From Saccharospirillum alexandrii_A (lineage in GTDB: Bacteria; Pseudomonadota; Gammaproteobacteria; Pseudomonadales; Natronospirillaceae): a DNA stretch of 64,000 bases. This document shows, piece by piece, positions 7,759 to 16,056 of this stretch. The notes beneath the pieces are model-generated. The model was not told where the DNA came from, ran no database searches, and worked only from the letters and a program-made list of their open reading frames with translations. The number at the start of each line of letters is the position of its first letter. Positions within the stretch are counted from its first letter, which is position 1. The position numbers and the translations under genes are program-made. The stretch is taken from contig NZ_JBHZRJ010000004.1 of NCBI RefSeq assembly GCF_043641555.1, positions 62,001 to 126,000 of the forward strand. The letters are read 5' to 3'.

Positions 7759-9525
7759 ATGACCCTAAAACCTCTTGCGCTAAGCCTGGCTGCCGGCCTG
7801 ACGCTCAGCGCCTGCAGCACCAACCCGACCCAGTCTGCCGACCGCGCCTTGCCCGCCGGCGACCCCAGCGTACAAATCGATATGGTAGGCCGCTACACCA
7901 GTGGCATTTTCGATGAAAGCGCCGCCGAAATTGTCGCCTACCACCGGGCGTCTGGCTATGCCTATCTGACCAACGGCGCAACGGGTCGCGTGAATGCCGT
8001 ACGCATCAGCAATCTGCTGTCGGAGCCGGCGGTTAACCCCTACACCCTGAGCAACCTGGCCGATCGCAGCGATGCAGTACCGGAACAGGTGTGGGTGGCC
8101 GACCCCTATATGGGCCAGCGCAAGATCATGATCGGCGGTGCCAACAGCCTGGCCGTGCACGGCGACTTGCTGGCGATAGCGGTCGAGAACGAAAACAAGG
8201 TCGATAAGGGCGCAATTCTGTTTTACCGCCTCAACGACCAGGGCGACACCGACTTCGTAAAAGGCGTAATGGCCGGTGCCCTGCCCGACATGGTGACCTT
8301 TTCACCCGATGGCCGCTACGTACTGGTCGCCAATGAAGGCGAACCCAGCGGCGACTACCTGATCGACCCGGAAGGCAGTGTCTCCGTCATCCCGGTTACC
8401 CGGGGCATCCCGGATGACCTGGCGATTCAACTGAACTTCAATGGCTTTGATGACAACTACCACCCCGATATCATCACCGGCAACAACCCAGACCCGGACT
8501 ACACGCGCCTGTCGCAAGACCTGGAGCCGGAATACATCACCGTCACGCCCGATAGTCGCACCGCCTTTGTTTCGCTGCAGGAAAACAACGCCCTGGCACG
8601 AATCAGCCTGACCGATACCCCCAGCATCACCGGACTGTTCCCACTGGGCTTCAAGGATCACGGCGTCACTGAAAACAGCCTCGATGCCAACAAGGACGAT
8701 GAACTGGCCGCACTGTCCACTTACGCCGGCCTGTTTGGCACCTACCACCCAGACACCATCGCCAGTTACAGCGTCAATGGCAGCAATTACCTGGTCACGG
8801 CCAACGAAGGGGATGCGCGCGAATACTTCTCCGACGCCGCGAGCGAAGCGCAATGCAAGGGCCCCTTGCCCCTGGGTCAGTACGACTGGGATGAAGACGA
8901 CGGCTGCCTGGTGTACACCGACGAAACTGAAATCGGCGACGTTCAACTCGACGCTTCGCTGACCGGCTTCGACGCCATCGCGGACCTGAAAATCAATAAA
9001 GCTCTGGGCGACAGCAATGGTGACGGCGTGTACGAAGCCGCTTACGCCTACGGCGCCCGTTCCTTCGCGATTTTCGACGACATCGGCGCCCTGGTGTACG
9101 ACTCCGGCGATCTGATCGAGCGCATCACGGCTGATCGTTTCCCCGAGCATTTCAACACCACCGACAACGAACTGGCCATCGATGACCGCAGCGACAACAA
9201 AGGCCCCGAACCCGAAGCCCTCACCCTGGGCCAACTCGGCAACCGCACCCTGGCCTTTGTCGGCCTGGAGCGCATGGGCGGTTTCATGACCTTCGACATT
9301 ACCGACCCGGAAGCGGTTGAGTTTGTGGCTTACACCAACCACCGCAACTACGACGCTGCGGCGGCGGCAACCGAAGACGGTGACCTGACCGCCCAAGCCG
9401 GCGACCTGGCCCCGGAAGGCATGCAATTCATACCCGCCAGCCAGAGCCCGTCGGGCGTTGCCCTGTTGCTGGTTGCCAACGAAGTTAGCGGCACCTTGAG
9501 CGTGTATCAGGTGCAGCAGCAGTAA
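7759..9525 (+). CDS. Choice-of-anchor I family lipoprotein, phosphate-starvation regulated
   Basis: A 588-residue lipoprotein: MTLKPLALSLAAGLTLSAC gives a clear lipobox with Cys at about residue 19. The mature part matches the choice-of-anchor I family, a beta-propeller-like fold: SGIFDESAAEIVAYH near the start, FSPDGRYVLVANEGEPSG near residue 190 and YLVTANEGDAREY near residue 350. Asp/Asn-rich turns suggest calcium binding. Family members are secreted or surface proteins, and some have been linked to alkaline phosphatase or phytase-like activity. The strong Pho box upstream fits a role in acquiring phosphate from organic sources, but the catalytic activity is not shown. The ATG at 7759 follows ACAGGATGCCGAA. 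Upstream in-frame sequence is the promoter region. Confidence 0.82.
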   Translation: MTLKPLALSLAAGLTLSACSTNPTQSADRALPAGDPSVQIDMVGRYTSGIFDESAAEIVAYHRASGYAYLTNGATGRVNAVRISNLLSEPAVNPYTLSNLADRSDAVPEQVWVADPYMGQRKIMIGGANSLAVHGDLLAIAVENENKVDKGAILFYRLNDQGDTDFVKGVMAGALPDMVTFSPDGRYVLVANEGEPSGDYLIDPEGSVSVIPVTRGIPDDLAIQLNFNGFDDNYHPDIITGNNPDPDYTRLSQDLEPEYITVTPDSRTAFVSLQENNALARISLTDTPSITGLFPLGFKDHGVTENSLDANKDDELAALSTYAGLFGTYHPDTIASYSVNGSNYLVTANEGDAREYFSDAASEAQCKGPLPLGQYDWDEDDGCLVYTDETEIGDVQLDASLTGFDAIADLKINKALGDSNGDGVYEAAYAYGARSFAIFDDIGALVYDSGDLIERITADRFPEHFNTTDNELAIDDRSDNKGPEPEALTLGQLGNRTLAFVGLERMGGFMTFDITDPEAVEFVAYTNHRNYDAAAAATEDGDLTAQAGDLAPEGMQFIPASQSPSGVALLLVANEVSGTLSVYQVQQQ

Positions 9526-9556
9526 TTGAATGGTGCTGGGAGTAACTACTCTTTAA

Positions 9557-9740
9557 GCGGTAGATGCCGGTGGTGCCTCTGCAGGGTAGTCCGCAACAGG
9601 GACTAAAACGCCGGGAGCGTTTTAGCATGAGCGCAGCGAGCCCGTAGGGGGAATCCCATGGATGGGATTCATATCATGCGGTCTAGGCCCCATGGAAGGG
9701 TTTACGCCGACCCTGCAGAGGCACCACCGGTAGCTGCCGC
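9557..9740 (+). repeat. Interspersed palindromic element, copy 3 (long form)
   Basis: 184 bp in the gap between convergent genes. The outer arms (GCGGTAGATGCCGGTGGTG onwards and the right end CACCGGTAGCTGCCGC) pair almost fully and are unlike the arms of other copies. The core is interrupted after CAACAGGGA by an insert of roughly 80 bp with its own hairpins: CTAAAACGC/GCGTTTTAG, GAATCCCAT/ATGGGATTC and GCATGA/TCATGC. The second core hairpin is CCCATGGAAGGG. Copy 4 carries the same insert. Confidence 0.88.
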
Positions 9741-9777
9741 GAACCACAGCCACTCAAATTAAGAGCAACCATGAACG

Positions 9778-10206
9778 TTAAACGGGCCAGCGCATGCAGT
9801 ATTGGGCGTGTGGCCCGTCTTCCGGAGCGTCCGCTTCGGGAACAATCTCGAACCCCATCGCGAAATAGAAGCGCTGCGCCTGATAGTTCTCCCGAAACAC
9901 CTTGACCCGCAGCTCGTCGTGCAGCTGCTTCACGTGCTCGACCAGCTCCCGGCCGATGCCCTTACGCTGATGCTCCACCTTGATGAACAAACCATTAATC
10001 CGTTTGCCCTCCAGCGCAATGTAGCCAGCGATGTCTCCCTGCCGCTCCCACAGGAACGCCTGCTCCAGCGGTAGCCGGTGCTCGCGCAGGTGCCTCATAT
10101 CCCGGGCAATGTAGTCGGGGTCGATAAAAGGGTGGGCGATCAGACTGGCATCCTGGTACAGCTCGGCCAGCTCGTGGAAATCGGTATTGGTGGCGTGTCG
10201 GATCAT
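9778..10206 (-). CDS. GNAT family N-acetyltransferase
   Basis: A 142-residue single-domain acetyltransferase. The acetyl-CoA loop lies in HQRKGIGRELVEHV (about residues 79-92, Q/RxxGxG/A), followed by KVFRENYQAQRFYFAMGFE, the typical end of the fold. The acceptor substrate is unknown. The ATG at 10206 is preceded by GGAGTGACCG. It is divergent from the iron-uptake genes, and its 3' end faces palindromic copy 3. Confidence 0.85.
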   Translation of the reverse strand: MIRHATNTDFHELAELYQDASLIAHPFIDPDYIARDMRHLREHRLPLEQAFLWERQGDIAGYIALEGKRINGLFIKVEHQRKGIGRELVEHVKQLHDELRVKVFRENYQAQRFYFAMGFEIVPEADAPEDGPHAQYCMRWPV

Positions 10207-10379
10207 CGGTCACTCCTGCCCGCAATGGGCTTGCTGATCGGGCTGAGACAGCACAACAGCCAGTCTAGCAGCCTGCCTGAGTTTCATCATGCCATCACAC
10301 ACTTACCCGAACACCCCTAAAGTTCCTTTATTAGTGTCTTTAGGGGGTTGTGTCTATTGACAGCGACAAGCCCACAACT

Positions 10380-10398
10380 GAGAATACTTATCATATTG
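10380..10398 (+). promoter_or_regulatory. Candidate Fur box upstream of fbpA
   Basis: GAGAATACTTATCATATTG matches 12 of 19 positions of the Fur consensus GATAATGATAATCATTATC. It lies 26 bp before the ATG of the ferric-iron binding protein gene, a position where bound Fur would block expression. A hairpin-forming stretch (ACCCCTAAAG with CTTTAGGGGG) lies just upstream at about 10313-10347. Confidence 0.6.
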
Positions 10399-10424
10399 AA
10401 AGCCTTTCGCAATGGAGATCAAGA

Positions 10425-11471
10425 ATGACAACAACTATCAAACGCACAGTGAAGCACCTGACGCTGGTGGCCCTGCCACTGGCCGCCAGCCTGACCGTTA
10501 CCGCCGCCCAGGCCGAGGAAGTGAACATTTACTCCTACCGCCAGGCATTTCTGATTGAACCCCTGCTGAACGCCTTTACCCAGCAAACCGGCATTGAAAC
10601 CAATGTTATCTACGCCAGCTCTGGCCTGAACGAGCGCATCGAACAGGAAGGTCGCAATAGCCCGGCCGATATTATCCTGACGCCGAACACCACCATTCTG
10701 GTCGATGCCTACGACAAAGGCCTGACTCAGGCAGTCGAAAGCGACATTCTGACCAGCAACATCCCGGCCCAATACCGCGCCGACGACAACCACTGGTTTG
10801 GCCTGACCACTCGTGGCCGCGTGATCTACGCCTCGAAAGACCGCGTCGAGCCAGGCGAGATTACCACCTATGAAGAACTGGCAGACCCTCAGTGGGAAGG
10901 CCGTATCTGCACGCGCAGTGGCAAGCACAGCTACAACCTGTCGCTGTTTGCCTCGATGATCGAACACCACGGTGAGGAATACACCAAAACCTGGCTGGAA
11001 GGCGTCAAGAACAACCTGGCGCGCACCCCTCAGGGTAACGACCGTGGCCAGGTAAAGGCCATTATGGAAGGTGAATGCGACCTGTCTCTGGGCAACACCT
11101 ACTACTTCGGCAAGATGATCACCAATACCGCAGAGCCGGAACAGGTTGAATGGGCCAACTCGGTCAACATCGTCTTCCCGAACCAGGAAGACCGGGGCAC
11201 GCACATGTTCATCTCTGGTGCTGCCGTTGCCAAACACGCGCCAAACCGTGACGAAGCGGTACAACTGCTGGAATTCATGAGCCAGGATCTGGCGCAGTAC
11301 ATGTACGCCCAGGAAAACTTCGAATTCCCGGTCAAGCCCGGAACGCCTTACTCAGCCCTGCTGAACCAGTACATGGGCGACTTTGTGGCCGATGACGTCA
11401 GCCTGACGGCCATCGTTGACCACGTCGATGAAGCCTCTCGTCTGGTCGATGAAGTCGGTTACGACTTCTAA
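10425..11471 (+). CDS. fbpA: Ferric iron ABC transporter, periplasmic binding protein
   Basis: A 348-residue periplasmic protein of the FbpA/FutA/IdiA type. A Sec signal peptide ends near AAQAEEVNIYSY (about residue 28). Iron-ligand features of the family are visible: the Tyr of NIYSYRQ, and the twin Tyr of LGNTYYFGK (about residue 225). It captures Fe(III) in the periplasm for the FbpB/FbpC importer. The ATG at 10425 follows GGAGATCAAGA; an in-frame start 75 bp upstream would overlap the Fur box. A hairpin terminator separates it from fbpB, which probably lets the binding protein be made in excess. Confidence 0.93.
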   Translation: MTTTIKRTVKHLTLVALPLAASLTVTAAQAEEVNIYSYRQAFLIEPLLNAFTQQTGIETNVIYASSGLNERIEQEGRNSPADIILTPNTTILVDAYDKGLTQAVESDILTSNIPAQYRADDNHWFGLTTRGRVIYASKDRVEPGEITTYEELADPQWEGRICTRSGKHSYNLSLFASMIEHHGEEYTKTWLEGVKNNLARTPQGNDRGQVKAIMEGECDLSLGNTYYFGKMITNTAEPEQVEWANSVNIVFPNQEDRGTHMFISGAAVAKHAPNRDEAVQLLEFMSQDLAQYMYAQENFEFPVKPGTPYSALLNQYMGDFVADDVSLTAIVDHVDEASRLVDEVGYDF

Positions 11472-11499
11472 GCGCCACGGCCTTGCAGTAAACTTGCAC

Positions 11500-11527
11500 A
11501 CGGCAGCTACGGCTGCCGTTTTTGTTT
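11500..11527 (+). terminator. Intrinsic terminator/attenuator between fbpA and fbpB
   Basis: Stem ACGGCAGC / GCTGCCGT with a short loop, followed by TTTTTGTTTG. Lying inside the fbpAB unit, it should stop most transcripts and set a high FbpA to FbpB ratio. Confidence 0.82.
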
Positions 11528-11570
11528 GTCCGCTACCCGACCACTCCTTTTATCTGCAACAGAGGCATTA

Positions 11571-13277
11571 ATGGCCAACCAGCCAGCACTGGGCACCCGA
11601 CCGGGCATTCCGTTTTTCAGGCATCTGCGTGCCTGGCCGGCCACGGTGTTCATCATCGCCGGGCTGGTGGTGTTGCCGGTCCTGTCGGTGTTTTACCTGG
11701 CCCTGTTTCCAACCGAAAACATCTGGCGTCACCTCTACAACACGGTTCTGTTTCGCTACATTGAAGCCACGCTGCTGTTGCTGGCGGGCGTCGGCCTACT
11801 GAGTTTTGCCATTGGGGTCACCACAGCCTGGCTGGTTACCCTGTGCCGCTTTCCGGGGCGACGGGTGTTTGAATGGGCACTGCTCCTGCCCTTTGCCGTA
11901 CCGGCCTACGTTATCGCCTTTATCTACACCGATATGCTTGAATTCGCAGGCCCGCTGCAAGGCGCGCTGCGCGATCTCTTTGGCTGGCAGACCCGCCGGG
12001 ACTACTGGTTCCCGGAGATTCGCAGCCTGGGCGGGGCCATTGTGCTGATGTCACTGGTGCTCTACCCCTATATTTATCTGATGGCCCGTGCAGCCTTTAT
12101 GGAGCAGGGCAGCAACGTGCTGGCCGCCAGCCGAACCCTGGGCTGCACGCCCTGGCAGAGCTTTTACCGGGTGTCGTTGCCCCTGGCCCGGCCCGCCATA
12201 GCTGTCGGCCTGGCGCTGACGCTGATGGAAACCCTCAACGATTTCGGCACGGTCGACTATTTTGCGATTCGAACCCTGAGCCTTGGCGTTTACGATACCT
12301 GGCTGAACATGGGCAACCTCGGTGGCGCCGCCCAGATCGCCAGCATGATGCTGGTGTTTGTGGTGGTTCTGGTGACGCTGGAACGCATTGGCCGAGCCCG
12401 GCAACGCCACTTCGGGCAGGGCAAGCCCAATCAGGATTCAGCACTCTACACCCTTACCGGTCTGAAAGCCTGGCTGGCTTCTCTGGCCTGCGCCCTGCCG
12501 CTGGTGCTCGGGTTTGCGGTACCGGCGTTTCAGCTGGCCAGCTACGCTCTGGGCAATTTTTCCGCTTACTGGACTGAAGATTTCGTTGCGATTTCCTGGA
12601 ACAGCCTGTTTTTGGCAAGTGCTGCTGCGCTGGTGACCGTCGTTATTGGCACCCTACTGGCGTATGGCCAGCGCTTGCACCCCAACCGGAGTGTCCGGCT
12701 GTTTGTCAGTCTGTCGAAGCTGGGTTACGCGATGCCGGGAACGGTCCTGGCGATAGGCGTTCTGATCCCGCTGGCAGCGTTCGACAACAGCATCGATGCG
12801 TTCTTGCGTGCCCGGTTCAATGTATCCAGCGGTTTATTGCTCAGCGGAACGGTGTTCGCACTGATCTTCGCCTACAGCGTGCGCTTTCTGGCCGTCGCTG
12901 CCGGGGCTGTTGAGTCGAGTCTCGACAAGGTCACCCCGTCGATGGACAAGGCCGCCCGTTCACTCGGCATGAACAGTCTGGAGACGTTGCGCCGGGTTCA
13001 TCTGCCGCTGATCCGCCCGGGCCTGCTCACCGGTGCCCTGGTCGTCTTCGTCGATACCATGAAGGAGTTACCGGCCACCCTGATGCTGCGGCCTTTCAAT
13101 TTCGACACCCTGGCAACCTATGTGTACCAGTATGCCTCAGATGAACAAATCGAAGTCGCCGCCATGGGGGCGCTAATGATTGTACTGGTGGGTTTGTTGC
13201 CGGTCATCATGCTGAGTCGGTCGATCAAAGGCGGGCGTAAGGCGGCGGCTGTTTTGCCGGTGGCTGAACAGGGGTAG
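11571..13277 (+). CDS. fbpB: Ferric iron ABC transporter, permease (fused two-domain type)
   Basis: A 568-residue inner-membrane permease with about twelve hydrophobic segments in two homologous halves, each carrying an EAA-type loop that contacts the ATPase: AASRTLGCTPWQSFYRVSLPLA (given here only as a landmark near residue 205) and KAARSLGMNSLETLRRVHL near residue 470. This is the CysTW-type fused permease of FbpB/SfuB transporters. The ATG at 11571 follows AGAGGCATTA. It follows fbpA across a terminator. Unusually, the ATPase gene does not follow on the same strand but lies convergent, beyond palindromic copy 4. Confidence 0.93.
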   Translation: MANQPALGTRPGIPFFRHLRAWPATVFIIAGLVVLPVLSVFYLALFPTENIWRHLYNTVLFRYIEATLLLLAGVGLLSFAIGVTTAWLVTLCRFPGRRVFEWALLLPFAVPAYVIAFIYTDMLEFAGPLQGALRDLFGWQTRRDYWFPEIRSLGGAIVLMSLVLYPYIYLMARAAFMEQGSNVLAASRTLGCTPWQSFYRVSLPLARPAIAVGLALTLMETLNDFGTVDYFAIRTLSLGVYDTWLNMGNLGGAAQIASMMLVFVVVLVTLERIGRARQRHFGQGKPNQDSALYTLTGLKAWLASLACALPLVLGFAVPAFQLASYALGNFSAYWTEDFVAISWNSLFLASAAALVTVVIGTLLAYGQRLHPNRSVRLFVSLSKLGYAMPGTVLAIGVLIPLAAFDNSIDAFLRARFNVSSGLLLSGTVFALIFAYSVRFLAVAAGAVESSLDKVTPSMDKAARSLGMNSLETLRRVHLPLIRPGLLTGALVVFVDTMKELPATLMLRPFNFDTLATYVYQYASDEQIEVAAMGALMIVLVGLLPVIMLSRSIKGGRKAAAVLPVAEQG

Positions 13278-13328
13278 GGTAGCACCGCTTTCCCTTGTTG
13301 AATTTACTTCGGTGCCAAGAGTTCGTGC

Positions 13329-13505
13329 CCGCCACCGGGTAGGTCTGTCCGGGGTCGGCGTGAACCCATCCATGGGGCCTAGACCGCATGATATGAATCC
13401 CATCCATGGGATTCACCCTCCGGGCTCGCTGCGCTCATGCTAAAACGCTCCAGGCGTTTTAGTCCCTGCTGCGGACTACCCCGGATAGGCAGACCCGGCA
13501 GCCAT
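13329..13505 (-). repeat. Interspersed palindromic element, copy 4 (long form)
   Basis: About 177 bp between convergent fbpB and fbpC, in reverse orientation. The arms (GCCACCGGGTAGGTCTGTCC on the left, GGATAGGCAGACCCGGCAGC on the right) pair with a few mismatches. The core contains the same insert as copy 3, with the hairpins CTAAAACGC/GCGTTTTAG and GAATCCCAT/ATGGGATTC. The second core hairpin is CCCATGGATGGG, where short copies 1 and 2 have TCC and GGA. Confidence 0.88.
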
Positions 13506-13596
13506 CACTCGTGACATTGACTTACTGGCACTCTGCGAAAAAACTAGAAAAACTCCACGACATCCTGCCACTAAATCCAAGCCACATTTACGAAAA

Positions 13597-14733
13597 CTAA
13601 CGGGCCACTCCGCTGAACAAGGCGGCGGGCCGTGGCTGGTCAGCCATGGGCGCGACCGCGCTATGCCAGTCAGTGGGGTCGTAGTGGTTGCTGGTGGGAA
13701 AGGCCACCAGGTTGGCGGAAGTGAGTGCCAGCCCCAGGGTTGAGCCGGGCTGAAACACGGCCTGGGAGCCGAACTGGGCTTCGAGTTCACGACCGCTGTG
13801 CAATTTGAAGCGGTAAAGCGTCTGGGTGCCCAGAAACTCGCCACTGAGTGTTTCTACCTGAACGGCGTCGAAGGCGTCGGTGACGTTGACCTCATGCGGC
13901 CGTACAAAAATATCCAGGCTGGAGCCCGTGGCCCAGGGGTGGCCTGGTTGATGAACCTGGCCCAGTTCGGTTTCCAGCGTTTGGCTGTCCAGTACCCGGC
14001 CTTCAATCCAGTTGCCATCGCCGACGAAACTGGCCACCAGCGGTGTGGCTGGCTGATGATAGACCTCGGCTGGCGTGCCCCATTGCAGCAGGCGGCCCTG
14101 GTCCATAACGCCAAGACGGTCGCTGACCACGAAGGCTTCATCGCGGTCGTGAGTGACCATGATGGCCGTGATACCGGCGGTTTTTAGGATGTGGCGTACT
14201 TCGCGCGACAGGGTACGACGCAGCTCGGTATCGAGGTTCGAGAAGGGTTCGTCCATTAACAGCAGGCGCGGTTTTGGTGCCAGGGCGCGGGCGAGCGCGA
14301 CGCGTTGTTGCTGGCCGCCCGACAATTCATGGGGGTATCGGTCGGCCAGGGCATCCATTTTGACCAGATCCAGCGCTTCTCGGATGCGGGTTTCGCGTTC
14401 AGACCGGCCAAATGACTTGAGCCCGAAGCCGATGTTTTCGCGTACGGTCAAATGCGGGAACAGGGCATAATCCTGAAACACCATGCCGATGCCCCGGGCT
14501 TCCGGGGCGATGCCAGCGCCAGGCTGGGCTATGCAGTTGTCATCGAGCTCGATTTGGCCGGCGACCAGGGGGGTGAAGCCGGCAATGGCTTGCAGCAGGG
14601 TGGTTTTACCGCAGCCACTGGGGCCCAGCAAACAGCAAATATCGCCTTCGTTCACCTGCAGCCCGATATCCTGCAACACCGGGACCGGGCCGTACTGGCA
14701 TGCCAGACTGTCGATTCTCAACAACGAATTCAC
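13597..14733 (-). CDS. fbpC: Ferric iron ABC transporter, ATP-binding protein
   Basis: A 378-residue ABC ATPase of the FbpC/PotA type. Walker A is GPSGCGKTT (about residue 38), the signature is LSGGQQQR (about residue 137), Walker B is LLLMDEPFSNLD, and a TOBE-like C-terminal domain follows (HEVNVTDAF region). It energises ferric uptake with FbpA and FbpB. A GTG start at 14733 is the only reasonable one. It is transcribed towards fbpB rather than with it, and has its own candidate Fur box at 14776-14794, which would keep the split operon coordinated. Confidence 0.9.
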   Translation of the reverse strand: MNSLLRIDSLACQYGPVPVLQDIGLQVNEGDICCLLGPSGCGKTTLLQAIAGFTPLVAGQIELDDNCIAQPGAGIAPEARGIGMVFQDYALFPHLTVRENIGFGLKSFGRSERETRIREALDLVKMDALADRYPHELSGGQQQRVALARALAPKPRLLLMDEPFSNLDTELRRTLSREVRHILKTAGITAIMVTHDRDEAFVVSDRLGVMDQGRLLQWGTPAEVYHQPATPLVASFVGDGNWIEGRVLDSQTLETELGQVHQPGHPWATGSSLDIFVRPHEVNVTDAFDAVQVETLSGEFLGTQTLYRFKLHSGRELEAQFGSQAVFQPGSTLGLALTSANLVAFPTSNHYDPTDWHSAVAPMADQPRPAALFSGVAR

Positions 14734-14775
14734 CGCACCCCCAGTGCTGATCTATTCAGATTCTCACTAGCAAGT

Positions 14776-14794
14776 GTAAATGAATATCAGTATG
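14776..14794 (-). promoter_or_regulatory. Candidate Fur box upstream of fbpC
   Basis: GTAAATGAATATCAGTATG matches 13 of 19 positions of the Fur consensus GATAATGATAATCATTATC, 43 bp upstream of the fbpC GTG. With the box before fbpA it suggests that both halves of the split transporter operon are iron-repressed. Confidence 0.6.
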
Positions 14795-14882
14795 TGGCAA
14801 GTGATGCCACGTGTTTTACCTGCTTTACCCTTTGGCGCTCTGTGCGTGAGGCCCGGTTTTGGCTTACTGTGCTCAAGCGCCG

Positions 14883-15992
14883 TTAGAGCCAGCCGTTCAG
14901 TTCAAAGCCGAGGCCCAGGGTCTGATTGTAACGGTCGTAATCGATGAGGTTTTCACCATAGCCATGAAAATACTGCAGCCGCCCCCTCACCCGGTCGTTT
15001 ACCGGAAACGACCAGCTAAATTCCGCCGCACCGCGATTGGGATCGGCCTGTAAATTGTTCCGTACCATCAGGGCAAACTGGTGCGTATCGCCGCCATAGA
15101 CGATGTTCAGGTCAAAATGCCCCATGTAATCGAGAATATCGGGGTTGTCATCCGCGAGGGGGTCACCCGGGTAACGCTCCTCGGGGGCCGGAATGCGCAG
15201 CCACGGCCTGAGAGCAAAGGCCCAGCGATCCTGCTCCCAGATGGTTTGAAAAATCACCCGGTTCCAGCTGCGGGAGTCTTCTCCGGACAGACCATTGGAC
15301 TGATGATTCAGTGAAATGGCGTTACCGATGTTACGCAGGCCACCCAGTTCAAGCCGACTGCCCATTGCAAAAATAAGCTCAGGTTCGTGGTTGGTTTCGC
15401 GAAACGGGGACGACAAGTCAAAGTTATAGGCCTGCCAGAATGAATGGGTGGTGTAGGCGAACGACAGCGACCCGTAATCCCGGTACAGGCTCTCCAGAAT
15501 CACTACCTTTAAGCTCAGTTGAAACTCAATTTCAATCGGTTGCAGGTCGTCTTCACCCTGAGTATTGGGATTCGGGTCGGTGGAAAAGGCAATGGGCAAT
15601 ATATAGTTGGGCCGGTGCGGCAACAGGCTAAAGGGGTTATTCAACGAAAACTGTTCAAGTGCAATGCGCCGTCGCAATGGTGTCTCATCGTCACTGACCC
15701 CGCTGCCCGTCCGGCTTTCAAGACTGCAGTAATTACGCAAAGACGCGATGCTGATGACATTGGACGCACTCTCTATCAACTGCAGCATGCACCGCTCGTA
15801 GGGTGTCAGAACAATCGACTGCGGCTCTGCTTGCGTTTCTGATTCGCTGTCTGATTCTGGCGCATTCCCAATGCCCGAATCATCGACACCCACCATCTCG
15901 CCAAACGCACTGGGAATGCTGAGCGCGAGCATTAATAGCAGTAACACTCCCCCCCTGGCACCTGAGGCCAGATGAGAAAAAACCGGAACCAT
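14883..15992 (-). CDS. pldA: Outer-membrane phospholipase A (PldA-like)
   Basis: A 369-residue precursor: the signal peptide runs through GGVLLLLMLALSIPSAFG, then an acidic linker, then the OMPLA beta-barrel. The catalytic His-Ser motif is present as NHQSNGLSG (about residue 225), followed by RSWNRVIFQ, as in OMPLA, where His and Ser form the active site with Asn. The protein ends in GLGFELNGWL, close to a barrel sorting signal. The enzyme hydrolyses phospholipids in the outer leaflet when the outer membrane is disturbed. The ATG at 15992 was chosen because it places the signal peptide at the start; earlier starts overlap the neighbouring gene. It follows the binding-protein gene by 64 bp. 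Confidence 0.88.
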   Translation of the reverse strand: MVPVFSHLASGARGGVLLLLMLALSIPSAFGEMVGVDDSGIGNAPESDSESETQAEPQSIVLTPYERCMLQLIESASNVISIASLRNYCSLESRTGSGVSDDETPLRRRIALEQFSLNNPFSLLPHRPNYILPIAFSTDPNPNTQGEDDLQPIEIEFQLSLKVVILESLYRDYGSLSFAYTTHSFWQAYNFDLSSPFRETNHEPELIFAMGSRLELGGLRNIGNAISLNHQSNGLSGEDSRSWNRVIFQTIWEQDRWAFALRPWLRIPAPEERYPGDPLADDNPDILDYMGHFDLNIVYGGDTHQFALMVRNNLQADPNRGAAEFSWSFPVNDRVRGRLQYFHGYGENLIDYDRYNQTLGLGFELNGWL

Positions 15993-16056
15993 ACGTGACC
16001 ACCCACACAGACAACCAGCCTTCAGCCTACCAGAAAAAACAGGAACACTACTCCTG

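Noticed and set aside
8302..9426. Long open frame (374 codons) on the minus strand
   Set aside because: Lies fully antisense to the lipoprotein gene, which has a signal peptide, a Pho box and family motifs. The antisense frame arises from codon bias in GC-rich DNA.
10419..11264. Open frame of 281 codons antisense to fbpA
   Set aside because: No ribosome binding site and no protein-like motifs; the sense gene is certain.
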